The notes under the pieces were generated by a model. It worked only from the letters and a program-made list of their open reading frames with translations, was not told the origin of the DNA and ran no database searches. The position numbers were made by a program, and so were the translations under genes. Of a DNA stretch of 59,624 nt, positions 8,331 to 17,616 are shown one piece after another. The stretch is from Enhydrobacter aerosaccus (lineage in GTDB: Bacteria; Pseudomonadota; Alphaproteobacteria; Reyranellales; Reyranellaceae): the NCBI GenBank assembly GCA_903915535.1, contig CAIWTJ010000241.1, positions 1 through 59,624 on the forward strand. Direction: 5' to 3'. How positions within the stretch are numbered: the stretch's first letter is position 1; each line of letters starts with the position of its first letter.

Positions 8331-9221
8331 CTAGGCAACCGCCGCTTCTTTCTCGTAGTTGAGCGCGATCTCGCTCCTGGGATCTCCCGCGAGGCGGGAG
8401 TGCCACATGATGCGGCGCTGGGTGTAGTCCCATGGCGTTGCGCGATGCATCAGGCGCCGGTTGTCCCACAGCACCGCGTCGCCCGGCCGCCAATCGTGGT
8501 GATAGACCCGCCGCGGATCGCCGGTCGCGAAGTCGGTGAGCTCCTGCAAGAAGCGTTCGGACTCGTCCTTGTCCAGGCCCGGGATGTTGTGGGCATGGCG
8601 GCCGATCACCAGGATCTTCTCGCCGGTCTCCGGATGGACCTTGACCAGCGGACGCAGCGGCACCGGCCCGTCGTGGAACCCGTAGCCGTTGTAGCTGCCG
8701 TCGGCCTTCTTCTTCGTGTCGTGGCCGGCCTTGGCCTGGCTGTAGTGCAGCGAGTGATAGGCCTGGAGTTTCTCGACCTTGGCCTTGGTGGCGTCGTCGA
8801 GGGCAGCGTAGGCCGCGCGCATGTCGCAGAAGCCGGTGTGGCCGCCGATCGTCGGTACTTCCTCGGCGGAGAACACCGCGCCCTTGGCCTGCACGGGCAT
8901 GTAGGTCGAGTCCATGTGCCAGCCCATGTTGCCCTTCAGCACCTTCATGCGATCGTCGTTGTCCTTCTCGAGGCGGAGCGTGCCGTCTTCCTTGACGTTG
9001 CTGAGGGCGGACATCTCGAACTCGAGCGGTCCCAGGCGCTTGGCGAAGGCAATCTGCTCGGCGTTGCTGAAGAACTGGCCGGGGAAGACGAGCAGGCCGT
9101 ACTGGAGCCAGACCTTGCGGAGTTCGGCCAGGGTGGCGTCGTCGACGGTGGCGAGCTTCACGCCGGTGATCACCGCGCCGAAGGTGGCGTCGATCGGCTG
9201 AACAGCGAAATTGGTCGGCAT
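8331..9221 (-). CDS. TauD/TfdA family Fe(II)/2-oxoglutarate dioxygenase
   Basis: A 296-residue non-heme iron dioxygenase. The facial triad is His102-x-Asp104 in GWHMDSTYMP and distal His259 in RRLMHRATP, with the 2-oxoglutarate-binding Arg270. Start ATG 9221 is preceded by GGAGGGTCC. It should hydroxylate an organic substrate such as a sulfonate, aryloxy-acid or amine with loss of CO2 from 2-oxoglutarate. A second TauD paralogue is at 23893. It sits 53 bases from a divergent TctC-type binding-protein gene, which may deliver its substrate. Confidence 0.9.
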   Translation of the reverse strand: MPTNFAVQPIDATFGAVITGVKLATVDDATLAELRKVWLQYGLLVFPGQFFSNAEQIAFAKRLGPLEFEMSALSNVKEDGTLRLEKDNDDRMKVLKGNMGWHMDSTYMPVQAKGAVFSAEEVPTIGGHTGFCDMRAAYAALDDATKAKVEKLQAYHSLHYSQAKAGHDTKKKADGSYNGYGFHDGPVPLRPLVKVHPETGEKILVIGRHAHNIPGLDKDESERFLQELTDFATGDPRRVYHHDWRPGDAVLWDNRRLMHRATPWDYTQRRIMWHSRLAGDPRSEIALNYEKEAAVA

Positions 9222-9274
9222 ATCGGACCCTCCCATTCTGGGCGTAGTATGCCCGAAAAGAACGGGAGGAATAA

Positions 9275-10231
9275 ATGCGATTGATCGCCTTTGCGCTGGC
9301 CGTCCTGCTGGCGGGGTTGCCTGCTGCAGCGCAAACCAAGTGGCCGGAGAAGCCGGTGAAACTGGTCGTGGGCTTCACGGCCGGCAGCGCCACCGATGTG
9401 ACGGCGCGCATGTTCGCGCAGAAGTTCGGCGAGGCCTGGGGCCAGCCGGTGATCGTCGACAATGTCACCGGCAACTCGGGCGCCATCGGCGTCGACAAGG
9501 TCGCGAAGGCCGCACCCGACGGCTACACGCTGATGTGGTCGGGCAATGCCGCGATCACGGTGCTGCCGGCGTTGCAGCCGGTGCCGTTCGATCCGCTGAA
9601 GGACTTCGCGCCGATCTCGATCTCGCTCTCGATGCCCAGCGTGATCGCGGTGAACAACGACCTGCCGGTAAAGACGCTCGCCGAGCTGATCGCCTATGCC
9701 AAGGCCAATCCCGGCAAGCTCTCCTACGGCACGCCCGGCGTCGGCACGCCGCAGCACGTGGCCGGCGCGCTGTTCTGCCATCTGGCGGGCATCAAGATGG
9801 AGCACATCCCGTATCGCGGCGCCAACTTCAACGACACGCTGGGCGGCCAGGTGCCGGTGGCGATCCAGAATGCGGGCGCGATCATGCCGCTGGTGCGCGA
9901 CGGGCGGCTGCGCGGTCTCGCGGTGACGGCGCTCAAGCGCTCGGAGGACACGTCGAACCTGCCGACGGTCGACGAGTCAGGGTTCAAGGGCTTCGAAGCG
10001 GGCTCGTGGTTCGCGCTGCTGGCGCCCGCGGGCACCTCACCCGCGATCGTCGAGAAAGTGCGGGCGGAGTCGCTGAAGGTGCTCGCCGATCCCGAGATGA
10101 TGAAGAAATTTGCAGCCTTGGGACTGCAGGCTGTTGGCAGTACGCCGGAGCAGACCCATGCGACCATCGCCGCGGATATTCCCAAGTGGGCTCAAGTGGT
10201 TAAGGAGGCGCATATCACACTCGGAAACTGA
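9275..10231 (+). CDS. TctC/Bug family tripartite tricarboxylate transporter substrate-binding protein
   Basis: A 318-residue periplasmic binding protein with signal peptide MRLIAFALAVLLAGLPAAAQ. Family motifs are WPEKPVKLVVGFTAGSATD, PVIVDNVTGNSGAIGVDKVAKAAPDGYTL and LSYGTPGVGTPQHVAGALF. Such proteins bind carboxylates or amides for TctAB membrane pairs. No TctA or TctB gene is nearby, which is common for this heavily expanded family. It is divergent from the TauD gene, so a joint role in scavenging an organic acid is plausible but unproven. Confidence 0.9.
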   Translation: MRLIAFALAVLLAGLPAAAQTKWPEKPVKLVVGFTAGSATDVTARMFAQKFGEAWGQPVIVDNVTGNSGAIGVDKVAKAAPDGYTLMWSGNAAITVLPALQPVPFDPLKDFAPISISLSMPSVIAVNNDLPVKTLAELIAYAKANPGKLSYGTPGVGTPQHVAGALFCHLAGIKMEHIPYRGANFNDTLGGQVPVAIQNAGAIMPLVRDGRLRGLAVTALKRSEDTSNLPTVDESGFKGFEAGSWFALLAPAGTSPAIVEKVRAESLKVLADPEMMKKFAALGLQAVGSTPEQTHATIAADIPKWAQVVKEAHITLGN

Positions 10232-10296
10232 GTTCGCAACCGAACGATGAATGTGGAGTTACGTCCTTACATCCAGTGTGTAGGGAGAAGGGCGTC

Positions 10297-10467
10297 ATGC
10301 TTCGGCTACTGACAGTTGCGTTCGTGATTTGTGTGGCTTTCGTGGCCTGCGAGTTCGCCGGTGCCGTCCTCCAGAACCGCGCGGTAGCCCTGCGCGCCGC
10401 TCAGCACACGGCCAATCCCGCCGTCGCCACGACCCCTCCGTCGCTGGTGCCGGAGACCAGGAACTAG
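10297..10467 (+). CDS. small single-pass membrane or secreted protein
   Basis: A 56-residue frame from ATG 10297, preceded by a good ribosome site (AGGGAGAAGG). The first 24 residues (MLRLLTVAFVICVAFVACEF) are hydrophobic and form a membrane anchor or signal sequence. The rest is an Ala/Pro/Thr-rich tail. Its stop overlaps the convergent glucokinase stop by four bases. I do not recognise a family. The ribosome site and hydrophobic start favour a real gene, but size limits certainty. Confidence 0.45.
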   Translation: MLRLLTVAFVICVAFVACEFAGAVLQNRAVALRAAQHTANPAVATTPPSLVPETRN

Positions 10468-11180
10468 GGACGCCCGCGCTCGCGTCCGTGCAGATCGTCC
10501 CAAAGCCGGAAGCCGCCCAGGATGCCCTCGTCGTTGGAGGCGGTCTTGACGTTGGCGGGAAGCTTGACGGTCAGGTTCGCCGAATTGCCGCCGCCCAGAT
10601 AGAGCGTGTCGAAGTTCAGCAGCGTGCGGACGATGTCGATCGTCCTCAGCACCCGGTCGGACCACTTCTTCTTGCCCAGCTTCTTGCGGGCGCGGTCGCC
10701 GATATAGTCGTCGTAGGTGGCGGACTTGTGGATCGGGTGGTGGGCCAGTTCGAGATGCGGCGTCATGCGGCCGTTGTCGAAGATGGCGCTGCCGATGCCG
10801 GTCCCCAGCGTCAGCACGACCTCGAGGCCCTGGCCCGTGATGATGCCGAGGCCCTGCACCTCGGCGTCGTTCTCGACCCGGGCGGGCTTGCCGAACTGCT
10901 TGGCGAGCGCGTCCTGCAGGTCGAAGCCCTTCCAGTCCTTGGTGCCGAGATGCGGCGCGGTCACGATCCTGCCGCCGCGGACGACGCCGGGAAAGCCCGC
11001 CGAGATGCGGTCGAAGGCGGGGAGCTGTCGAACGAGCGACCCGATCGCCGGCAGGATGTCCTTGGGGCGGCTGGGATGCGGCGTCGGCAGGCGCACGCGA
11101 TCCACGATCATGTTGCCCTGCTCGTCGAGCACGGACGACTTGAGGCCGGTGCCGCCGATGTCGATGGCGAGTGTCTTCAT
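10464..11180 (-). CDS. ROK family kinase, probable polyphosphate glucokinase
   Basis: A 238-residue kinase starting MKTLAIDIGGTGLKSSVLDE, with the ATP/polyphosphate loop DIGGTG, a second phosphate loop VLTLGTGIGSAIF and catalytic Asp in VENDAEVQG. The zinc motif CxCGxxGC of typical ROK sugar kinases is absent, as in the PpgK group. It is expected to make glucose 6-phosphate, the substrate of Zwf encoded in the same operon. Its start overlaps the rpiA stop by four bases. ATP versus polyphosphate preference cannot be told from sequence. Confidence 0.82.
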   Translation of the reverse strand: MKTLAIDIGGTGLKSSVLDEQGNMIVDRVRLPTPHPSRPKDILPAIGSLVRQLPAFDRISAGFPGVVRGGRIVTAPHLGTKDWKGFDLQDALAKQFGKPARVENDAEVQGLGIITGQGLEVVLTLGTGIGSAIFDNGRMTPHLELAHHPIHKSATYDDYIGDRARKKLGKKKWSDRVLRTIDIVRTLLNFDTLYLGGGNSANLTVKLPANVKTASNDEGILGGFRLWDDLHGRERGRP

Positions 11181-11857
11181 GAGGTGAGTTCCTCCACGCC
11201 GTTTTCTCCCGCAACGATCACGAACGAGGTCATGCCGATGAACAGCCCCGTCTCGACGACGCCCGGCAGCCCATGAAGCGCCGCGTCGAGCTTCTTCGCA
11301 TCGGCAATGGTGTCGATCGCGCAGTCGGCGATGTGGTTGCCGCCGTCGGTCGTGAAAGGGATGCCGCCTGCCATCCGCAGCACCGGCCGGTGACCGGCGG
11401 CCCGCAGCCGGTCGATCGTCGAGGGCCAGCCGAAGGCCGCGATCTCGACCGGCAGCGCGGTCTGCCCGCCGAGCTTCGCCACGAGCTTGCTGTCGTCGAC
11501 GACGATGACCAGCCGCTGCGCCGAGGCCGCGATGATCTTCTCGCGCATGAGCGCGCCGCCCAGCCCCTTGACGAGGTTGAGCGTGCCGCGCTCGACCTGG
11601 TCGGCGCCGTCGATCGCAAGATCGATCCGGGCGTGCGCCTCGAAGCCGGTGAGGGGAACGCCCAGCCGCAGCGCCAGCACGCGGGTGCGTTCGGAGGTCG
11701 GGATGCCGACGACGTCGAGACCGGCGGCGACGCGCAGGGCCAGCAGGTCGACGGCAGTCTCCGCCGTCGAGCCAGAGCCCAGGCCCAGCACCATGCCGTC
11801 CTCCACCAGGGCCACCGCGCGCTCGGCGGCGGCGCGCTTCAGGGCATCGCGGTCCAT
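11177..11857 (-). CDS. rpiA: ribose-5-phosphate isomerase A
   Basis: A 226-residue enzyme with the RpiA signatures GLGSGST (25-31), DGAD (83-86) and KGLGGALMREK (97-107). It interconverts ribulose 5-phosphate and ribose 5-phosphate in the cytoplasm. It lies three bases after pgl and overlaps the ROK kinase gene, placing it at the end of the oxidative pentose-phosphate pathway operon. Length is normal for the family. Confidence 0.95.
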   Translation of the reverse strand: MDRDALKRAAAERAVALVEDGMVLGLGSGSTAETAVDLLALRVAAGLDVVGIPTSERTRVLALRLGVPLTGFEAHARIDLAIDGADQVERGTLNLVKGLGGALMREKIIAASAQRLVIVVDDSKLVAKLGGQTALPVEIAAFGWPSTIDRLRAAGHRPVLRMAGGIPFTTDGGNHIADCAIDTIADAKKLDAALHGLPGVVETGLFIGMTSFVIVAGENGVEELTS

Positions 11858-11860
11858 GAT

Positions 11861-12586
11861 TCAGTCCGGCGCCGCGGCGCGGTCGACGAAGAAATGCAGC
11901 GCCCCCTGCGGCGCGAGGCGCGCGGCGGGAAGCGCACGGTCGCCCGCGAGCAGGCGCTTCAGCATCGGCTTCTTGTCGGCGCCCGCGATCAGGAACACCG
12001 TCTCGCGCGCGCTCTCGAGCGCGGGGTAGGTGAGGGTGATGCGCGTGCCGGCCTCGGGATCGGTCATCGTTCCGGTCCACAGCGTGCGCTCGTCGAGCAC
12101 CGGCATGCCGGGAAACAGCGAGGCGGTATGGCCGTTGGTGCCCAGCCCCAGCAGCACGACGTTGAACAGCGGGCGGGCGGGGTTGAGGATTTCCTCGCCG
12201 TGGAAAAGCTGCAGCTCGCGCTCGTAGGCCTTGGCCGCCTGTTCGGGGGTGACGCCCAGTGTCGGGATCGGATGGATGTTGGCGGCGGGCACCGGCACAT
12301 GGTCGAGCATCGCCTCGCGCACCATGCGGTAGTTGCTCTGCCTGTCGTCGGGCGGCACGAAGCGCTCGTCGCCCCAGAACCAGTGCGCGAGCGCCCACGG
12401 GAAGGCGTCGCGCCGCGGCTTGGCGGCGAGCAGTTCGTAGAGCCGCTTCGGCGTCGAGCCGCCGCTCAGGCAGACCGAGAAGCGCTCGCCTTGCTTGGCG
12501 GTGGTGGCCGACGCCCAGGCCAGCAGCCAGTCGGCGGCATGCGCCGCCAGCGCCTCGGGATCGGCATAGACCTGCGGTTCATTCAT
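11861..12586 (-). CDS. pgl: 6-phosphogluconolactonase
   Basis: A 241-residue lactonase of the NagB/Pgl fold. Motifs seen are FSVCLSGGSTPKRLYELL, HWFWGDERFVPPDDRQSN and LLGLGTNGHTASLFPG. It hydrolyses 6-phosphogluconolactone made by Zwf. ATG 12586 overlaps the stop of the HAD phosphatase gene by four bases. The frame is open well upstream, but those residues read through the HAD gene in another frame and are not coding. Confidence 0.94.
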   Translation of the reverse strand: MNEPQVYADPEALAAHAADWLLAWASATTAKQGERFSVCLSGGSTPKRLYELLAAKPRRDAFPWALAHWFWGDERFVPPDDRQSNYRMVREAMLDHVPVPAANIHPIPTLGVTPEQAAKAYERELQLFHGEEILNPARPLFNVVLLGLGTNGHTASLFPGMPVLDERTLWTGTMTDPEAGTRITLTYPALESARETVFLIAGADKKPMLKRLLAGDRALPAARLAPQGALHFFVDRAAAPD

Positions 12587-13392
12587 CGCGCCGCTCCCAG
12601 CACGTACTTCTCGACGGCGTCGGCGAAGCCGTCCTCGTCGTTGGAGCCGGTCACGAATTGCGCGTGCTTCTTCACCTCGTCGCTGGCGTTGCCCATGGCG
12701 ATGCTGAGGCCGCACTCCTGGAACATGGCCACGTCGTTGCCGCCGTCCCCGATCACGGCGATCTCGGCCATCGGCACGCCCATCAGCGCCGCCAGCCGGC
12801 GCACGCCCACACCCTTGTTGGCCAGCGGATGGGTGACGTCGAGATAGTAGGCCTGCGAACGTGCCGCGGTGGCCGCGGTGCCCAGGGCTGCCTGCATCTC
12901 GGTCTCGACGCGGGCGAGAAGGGCGTGATCGTCGCTCACGCCCACGATCTTGTGCGCGGCGAGGAGAGCATTTTCGAAGTCCTTCACGACGATCGGATCG
13001 TACTGGATCGTCTCCTTCTCGTGCGCCACGTGTGCGCCGTCGCGATCGCGTACCTTCCAGTCGGATCCGTCGAACACCCAGACATCGACGCCTTTTGCCG
13101 CGAGCAGGTCGTGGGCGCGGAGAGCGGTCTCCGGGGCGATGGCGTGATCGGCGATGGGTGTCAGGTCGGGGCTCGTGAACTGGCCGCCGTTGAATCCGGC
13201 CAGCGGATAGGTGAGACCGAGCGGCTCGACCATCATGCGCATGCCACGCGGCGGCCGCGCACTGATGACAGCGAAGGGAATGCCGCGCGCCTTGAGCCGG
13301 GCCGCGGCCTGGCACGTGCGCGGCGTAAGCTCCTTGGCGTGCGTCATCACCGTGCCGTCGACGTCGGAGATGAAGGCGGAGATGCGAGTCAT
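12583..13392 (-). CDS. HAD-IIB family (Cof-type) sugar phosphatase
   Basis: A 269-residue HAD hydrolase with nucleophile Asp10 and acid Asp12 in ISDVDGTVM and the final metal-binding motif VIGDGGNDVAMFQ. The large cap domain between them is that of class IIB phosphatases acting on sugar phosphates. It is embedded in the pentose-phosphate operon with four-base overlaps on both sides. That suggests a role in removing side products or adjusting hexose-phosphate pools, but this is inferred from position only. Confidence 0.88.
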   Translation of the reverse strand: MTRISAFISDVDGTVMTHAKELTPRTCQAAARLKARGIPFAVISARPPRGMRMMVEPLGLTYPLAGFNGGQFTSPDLTPIADHAIAPETALRAHDLLAAKGVDVWVFDGSDWKVRDRDGAHVAHEKETIQYDPIVVKDFENALLAAHKIVGVSDDHALLARVETEMQAALGTAATAARSQAYYLDVTHPLANKGVGVRRLAALMGVPMAEIAVIGDGGNDVAMFQECGLSIAMGNASDEVKKHAQFVTGSNDEDGFADAVEKYVLGAAR

Positions 13393-14870
13393 GGCTTCAC
13401 GCGCGGCACGAGCGACCGCCACGACCGGCCATCGCGCCCGAGCAGGGCGTCGGCTTCTTCCGGCCCGCTGCTGCCGGCCCGGTACGACGGCATCGGGCTG
13501 GTCTTGTCCGCAGCCCAGACATCGAGAATCGGCTGGACGATGCGCCAGCCGGCCTCGATGTTGTCGGCACGCTGGAACAGGGTCGCGTCTCCGGTCATGC
13601 AGTCGTAGATCAGCGTTTCGTATCCGGTGCTGGGTGTCACCGTGAAAGCGTCGGCGTAATTGAACTTGAGGTCGACGCCCTCGATCCGCATCTGCGGCTC
13701 CGGCACCTTGACGCCGAAGCGGAGCGTCACGCCTTCGTCGGGCTGGATGCGGATGGTGAGATCGTTGGGGGGCAGGGTGTCGACGGGCGTGTCGCGGAAC
13801 AGGGTGAGCGGCGCCTGCTTGAAGCGGATGTTGATGTCGGTCTTGCGGATGGCCAGCGACTTGCCGGTGCGCACGTAGAACGGCACGCCGGCCCAGCGCC
13901 AGTTGTCGATCATCAGCTTCATCGCCACGTAGGTCTCGGTGCGCGAGTCCTGCGGCACATCCGGCGAGTCCCTGTATGCCGCGACCTTCTTGTCGCCCAC
14001 CGTGCCCTCGGCGTACTGCGCGCGCACCACGCTGCCGCGCGCGGAATAAGGCGTGAAGCGCTGGACGGAGTCGAGCACCTTGGCTTTCTCGGAGCGCAGC
14101 GACTCGGCATCGAATCGCGCCGGAGGCTCCATGGCGATCAGCGACACGAGCTGGAAGATGTGGTTGGGCACCATGTCGCGCAGCGCGCCGGTCTTGTCGT
14201 AGAACTTGCCGCGCGCTTCGACACCCACGGTCTCGGCCACGGTGATCTGGACATGGTCGATATGATCGCGGCTCCTCAGCGGCTCCACGAAGCCGTTGGC
14301 GAAGCGGAACACCATGATGTTCTGCACCGTCTGCTTGCCGAGATAGTGATCGATGCGGAAGACTTGGCTTTCCTGGAGGACGCCCAGAATCTCCTTGTTG
14401 AGCGCGATCGCCGACTCCAGATCGTGGCCGAACGGCTTCTCGATGATGACGCGGCGCCAGGCATCGCCCGCTTCCGCGACGAGGCCGGCCTTGCCGAGTT
14501 GCTGGACGATAACGGAGAATTCGCTGGGCGGCGTCGCGAGGTAGAACAGGGCGTTGCCCTTAACCTGCTTGGCGAGCGCGGCGTAGGTCGCCGCGTCCTC
14601 GAACTTCCCGCTGAGATAGTGTGCGCGCTGCAGGAACCACTCGACGTCCCCGTCGCCGCCGCCGGCCTTGAAGTCGGCCATGGCCTGACGCAGGTGCGTA
14701 CGCAGTCCCTCGTCACCGATATCGCGAGAGGCGATGCCGACCAGCTTGAAGTCGTCGGGCAGCAGCCCGTCGCGGCGCAAGTTGCGCAGCGCGGGCAGCA
14801 GCAGCCGCTTGGTGAGGTCTCCGGTCACGCCGAAGACCACCAGCGTGCAGGGGGGCGGCTTGGCGGTCAT
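13389..14870 (-). CDS. zwf: glucose-6-phosphate 1-dehydrogenase
   Basis: A 493-residue enzyme with the dinucleotide-binding segment [11 protein letters not shown] (14-24), EKPFG (144-148) and active-site RIDHYLGKQ (172-180), where the His is the general base. It oxidises glucose 6-phosphate to the lactone with NAD(P)+. It overlaps gnd by four bases upstream and the HAD gene by four bases downstream. Length is standard. Confidence 0.96.
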   Translation of the reverse strand: MTAKPPPCTLVVFGVTGDLTKRLLLPALRNLRRDGLLPDDFKLVGIASRDIGDEGLRTHLRQAMADFKAGGGDGDVEWFLQRAHYLSGKFEDAATYAALAKQVKGNALFYLATPPSEFSVIVQQLGKAGLVAEAGDAWRRVIIEKPFGHDLESAIALNKEILGVLQESQVFRIDHYLGKQTVQNIMVFRFANGFVEPLRSRDHIDHVQITVAETVGVEARGKFYDKTGALRDMVPNHIFQLVSLIAMEPPARFDAESLRSEKAKVLDSVQRFTPYSARGSVVRAQYAEGTVGDKKVAAYRDSPDVPQDSRTETYVAMKLMIDNWRWAGVPFYVRTGKSLAIRKTDINIRFKQAPLTLFRDTPVDTLPPNDLTIRIQPDEGVTLRFGVKVPEPQMRIEGVDLKFNYADAFTVTPSTGYETLIYDCMTGDATLFQRADNIEAGWRIVQPILDVWAADKTSPMPSYRAGSSGPEEADALLGRDGRSWRSLVPRVKP

Positions 14871-15841
14871 TTCGGCTCGACATGACCTCCGAAGGCATGG
14901 CGCATGGCCGACAGGAGCTTGTTGGCCGTGCCGTCCTTGTCGCGCGAGCGGAAGCGGGCAAACAGCGCCGCCGACAGTACATCGGCGGGGACGGCTTCCT
15001 CGACGGCGGCGTTGATCGTCCAGCGGCCTTCGCCTGAGTCCTCGACGAAGCCCGAGTATTTGGAGAGGGCGGGATCTTCAGCCAGCGCCGAGGAGGTGAG
15101 ATCGAGCAGCCACGAGCTGATCACGCTGCCGCGGCGCCATACTTCGGCGACGTCGGCCAGGTCGATGTCGTAGCGCCGCTCTTCCGGGATCGCCTTGATG
15201 TTGACCTTCTGCAGGATGTCGAAGCCTTCGGCATAGGCCTGCATGATGCCGTACTCGATGCCGTTGTGGACCATCTTCACGAAGTGGCCCGAGCCAACGG
15301 GACCGCAATGGAGATATCCCTGCTCGACGCGGGGATCGCGCGTCTCGCGGCGCGGCGTCTTGGGAATGGTGCCGGCGCCCGGCGCGAGCGCGTTGAAGAT
15401 CGGATCGAGCCGGTCGACGGCTTCCTTGTCGCCACCGATCATCATGCAGTATCCGCGCTCGAGGCCCCACACGCCGCCAGAGGTGCCGCAGTCGATGTAA
15501 TGGATGCCCTTGGACTTAAGCGCCTTGGCGCGGCGCACGTCGTCCTGGAAGAAGGCGTTGCCGCCGTCGATGATCGTGTCGCCGGCTTCCATCAGGTTGC
15601 CTAGTTCGGCCACGGTCTTCTCGGTGATCTCGCCAGCCGGTAGCATCACCCAGATGGCGCGCGGCTTGGCGAGCTTCTTCACCAGGTCGGCAAGTCCGGA
15701 AGATCCACCGATCCGGTCCCCCGCCAGTGCCTTGATGGCGTCGACATTCTGGTCGAACACCACGCACTCATGGCCCTTGCTCACGAGCCGGCGGACGATG
15801 TTGCCGCCCATGCGTCCGAGACCGATCATTCCAAGCTGCAT
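14867..15841 (-). CDS. gnd: 6-phosphogluconate dehydrogenase, decarboxylating (short form)
   Basis: A 324-residue enzyme of the short Gnd/GntZ type. NAD(P)-binding GLGRMGG lies at 7-13, GGNAFFQDD at 93-101, substrate motif [10 protein letters not shown] at 121-130 and catalytic Lys189 with Asn193 in [12 protein letters not shown]. It converts 6-phosphogluconate to ribulose 5-phosphate. The short form is usually NAD+-preferring. It is the first gene of the pentose-phosphate set and lies 82 bases downstream of NnrU on the same strand. Confidence 0.95.
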   Translation of the reverse strand: MQLGMIGLGRMGGNIVRRLVSKGHECVVFDQNVDAIKALAGDRIGGSSGLADLVKKLAKPRAIWVMLPAGEITEKTVAELGNLMEAGDTIIDGGNAFFQDDVRRAKALKSKGIHYIDCGTSGGVWGLERGYCMMIGGDKEAVDRLDPIFNALAPGAGTIPKTPRRETRDPRVEQGYLHCGPVGSGHFVKMVHNGIEYGIMQAYAEGFDILQKVNIKAIPEERRYDIDLADVAEVWRRGSVISSWLLDLTSSALAEDPALSKYSGFVEDSGEGRWTINAAVEEAVPADVLSAALFARFRSRDKDGTANKLLSAMRHAFGGHVEPK

Positions 15842-15893
15842 TATTTCTTCTCCATAGAGGCGGGGCGCAGCCTATGCCGTCACAAACGAGGTG

Positions 15894-15918
15894 CCAAACG
15901 CCGGGTTCCGCCGTTTGG
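15894..15918 (-). terminator. hairpin just after the NnrU stop codon
   Basis: CCAAACG (15894-15900) and CGTTTGG (15912-15918) form a stem with GC-rich inner pairs and a short loop, starting 5 bases after the NnrU stop. No clear T-run follows on the minus strand, so it may be a weak terminator, attenuator or processing site between NnrU and gnd. Confidence 0.35.
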
Positions 15919-15923
15919 CCGGG

Positions 15924-16490
15924 TCAGATGATCGCAACCCCGATCAACAGGGGATGCAGCCAGAGCATGGCGAACCACGCCGCCGTGCCGGCCGCAATTG
16001 CAATCAGGTCACCCGAGGTGAACGAGGAGGGCGGCGCGCCCATGTCGCCGCGGCGCTTTACGGCGATGCGGTCGTACACTGCCCAGGCGAGGAAGGCGCC
16101 GAACAGCAGCAGCGCGCCGAGGTCGCCGTTGGCGAGCAGGTGCGCCAGCGCCCAGGTCTTCACCGCGACCAGCATGGGGTGGCGGAGCATTCCCTTGATC
16201 TTGCCGGGTGGGCAATAGGTCGCCGCGAGTGCGATGAAGGCGAACCACATCAGCAGCATGGCGACGTGCCGCATCCCGGCGGGCGGGTACCAGAGCTGGG
16301 TCCACCCGGTGGAGCGATACCGGGCGAAGCCCCAGACGATCAGGACCAGTCCGATGGCAGATACCAACGAGAAGAGGCCCTTGTAGGCGCCCGCGCCAAT
16401 CCGGCCGATCAGGCTCGCCCGCAGACCCCGAAGCGTGGTGAGGGTGTGGATACCCAGGAAGAGAACCAGGCCGGCGACGAGGATGAACAT
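15924..16490 (-). CDS. NnrU family membrane protein
   Basis: A 188-residue protein starting MFILVAGLVLFLGIHTL with about five or six membrane-spanning segments. The motifs GFARYRSTGWTQLWYPP, RHVAMLLMWFAFI and GMLRHPMLVAVKTWALAHLLANG are those of NnrU/isoprenylcysteine-methyltransferase-like proteins. NnrU was first linked to nitric-oxide metabolism, but the family is broad. Start ATG 16490 begins the first membrane helix; a further 25 upstream codons lack that character. Confidence 0.85.
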   Translation of the reverse strand: MFILVAGLVLFLGIHTLTTLRGLRASLIGRIGAGAYKGLFSLVSAIGLVLIVWGFARYRSTGWTQLWYPPAGMRHVAMLLMWFAFIALAATYCPPGKIKGMLRHPMLVAVKTWALAHLLANGDLGALLLFGAFLAWAVYDRIAVKRRGDMGAPPSSFTSGDLIAIAAGTAAWFAMLWLHPLLIGVAII

Positions 16491-16622
16491 TGTACGCTCC
16501 GAAAAGGGGCCAATTGACCCGCAGATTCGCATGCAAATCGCTTCGCTGCTGGGGATATCCGGCAACTAAATCGCCCGTCCGGAGTTGTTCTTTGGAGAGC
16601 TGTTGCTCGGGGCGAGGGGAAT

Positions 16623-17204
16623 ATGTCGGTTTATCGTTACATTTCAGCGCCGTTGGCGGCGATTGCGCTCCTCTGGAGCCCGCTGGCGAGCGCTCAGCAG
16701 ATCGCCTCCGCGGCCAGCGCGCCCGACTGCGCCACGGTCGAACCGGACTCCCTCCAGATCAGCTGGGTTCAGCCCTGTGAAGAAGGCGACTGGCTGCTCG
16801 ACACACAGACCGGCTGCCGGATGTGGGATTGGCACCCCGACCAGCAGGACCGCGCGGCTTGGACGGGCGGTTGCCCGCGCGGGGCCAAGGAGGGGCTGGG
16901 TGTGGTCCAGTGGTTCGAACATGGTCAGGCGATCGACCGCTTCGAGGGCACCTATCACGCAGGCAAGCGCGAGGGCTTCGGCCGTTACCAGTGGAACGCT
17001 ACCGACCGCTATGAGGGCCACTACGCCAACGACGTGCCAGACGGGTTCGGCACGGCGGTGGTACAGGGGCAGACCTTTGCCGGCACGTGGAAGAACGGTT
17101 GCTTTTCCACCGGCGATCGCACGGTGGCGATCGGCGTGCCGCGCACTACGTGCAACGGGGCAGCTACCGTTGCCTTGAACCGTCCGCAGGCGGCATCCTT
17201 CTAG
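16623..17204 (+). CDS. secreted MORN-repeat protein
   Basis: A 193-residue protein with a signal peptide ending SPLASAQQ. It then has MORN-type repeats: FEGTYHAGKREGFGRYQW, YEGHYANDVPDGFGT and FAGTWKNGCF. Several cysteines (PDCATV, QPCEEG, TGCRMW, GGCPRG, NGCFS, TTCNG) point to disulfides in the periplasm. MORN repeats bind lipids or other proteins; the partner is unknown. It is divergent from NnrU and ends three bases from a convergent lipoprotein gene. Confidence 0.75.
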   Translation: MSVYRYISAPLAAIALLWSPLASAQQIASAASAPDCATVEPDSLQISWVQPCEEGDWLLDTQTGCRMWDWHPDQQDRAAWTGGCPRGAKEGLGVVQWFEHGQAIDRFEGTYHAGKREGFGRYQWNATDRYEGHYANDVPDGFGTAVVQGQTFAGTWKNGCFSTGDRTVAIGVPRTTCNGAATVALNRPQAASF

Positions 17205-17207
17205 TCG

Positions 17208-17495
17208 TCAGCGCGCGGCGCGATCGTCGACCTTGCCGAAAGTGTCGACCTTGCCGCCAGCGTAGCAGACGTAATAGCGATCCGACATGCTCCAAGGCGT
17301 GCGGCTCATGAAGTCCTTCATGACAGTGTAGTACGAGCATTCGCGGCCCGGCTCGTTCACCGAGCCTTCGGATGGCCCCATGATGGAGGCAACTTGTTCG
17401 CGGCTCATGCCGGCCTGAACACGCTCCAAATTCTCGTTATGGACGCATCCGGCGACGACGAGGGCTCCAAGAACTCCCAGTGCGGCGCGTTTCAT
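17208..17495 (-). CDS. SmpA/OmlA (BamE-like) small lipoprotein
   Basis: A 95-residue protein with a lipoprotein signal MKRAALGVLGALVVAGC; the lipobox cysteine is residue 17. The mature part contains ERVQAGMSREQVASIMGPS, the turn-helix motif of the SmpA/OmlA fold. It is likely lipid-anchored in the outer membrane. It is too diverged to call BamE itself. ATG 17495 was chosen because the lipobox spacing fits. Confidence 0.75.
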   Translation of the reverse strand: MKRAALGVLGALVVAGCVHNENLERVQAGMSREQVASIMGPSEGSVNEPGRECSYYTVMKDFMSRTPWSMSDRYYVCYAGGKVDTFGKVDDRAAR

Positions 17496-17616
17496 CGATC
17501 TGCCTCCCATAAGAACAACCACGATAAGCCAGGCTTGGCCTGACCGACAACAATCCTCGAAGGCCTTCCGCGGCCTTGCGCTGGCGTATCTGCGGGCAAT
17601 GCGCTAGGTGCGTTGC

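Noticed and set aside
6834-9284. A plus-strand open frame of 816 codons
   Set aside because: It runs antisense through the composite element, the flavin monooxygenase and the TauD gene, which both have clear family motifs on the minus strand. Its low-complexity Ala/Arg/Asp/Val-rich content is typical of antisense frames in GC-rich DNA.
10464-12398. A 644-residue fusion of the ROK kinase with an upstream domain
   Set aside because: The first 400 residues are an out-of-frame reading of pgl and rpiA. The kinase begins at MKTLAIDIGG with a four-base overlap to rpiA.
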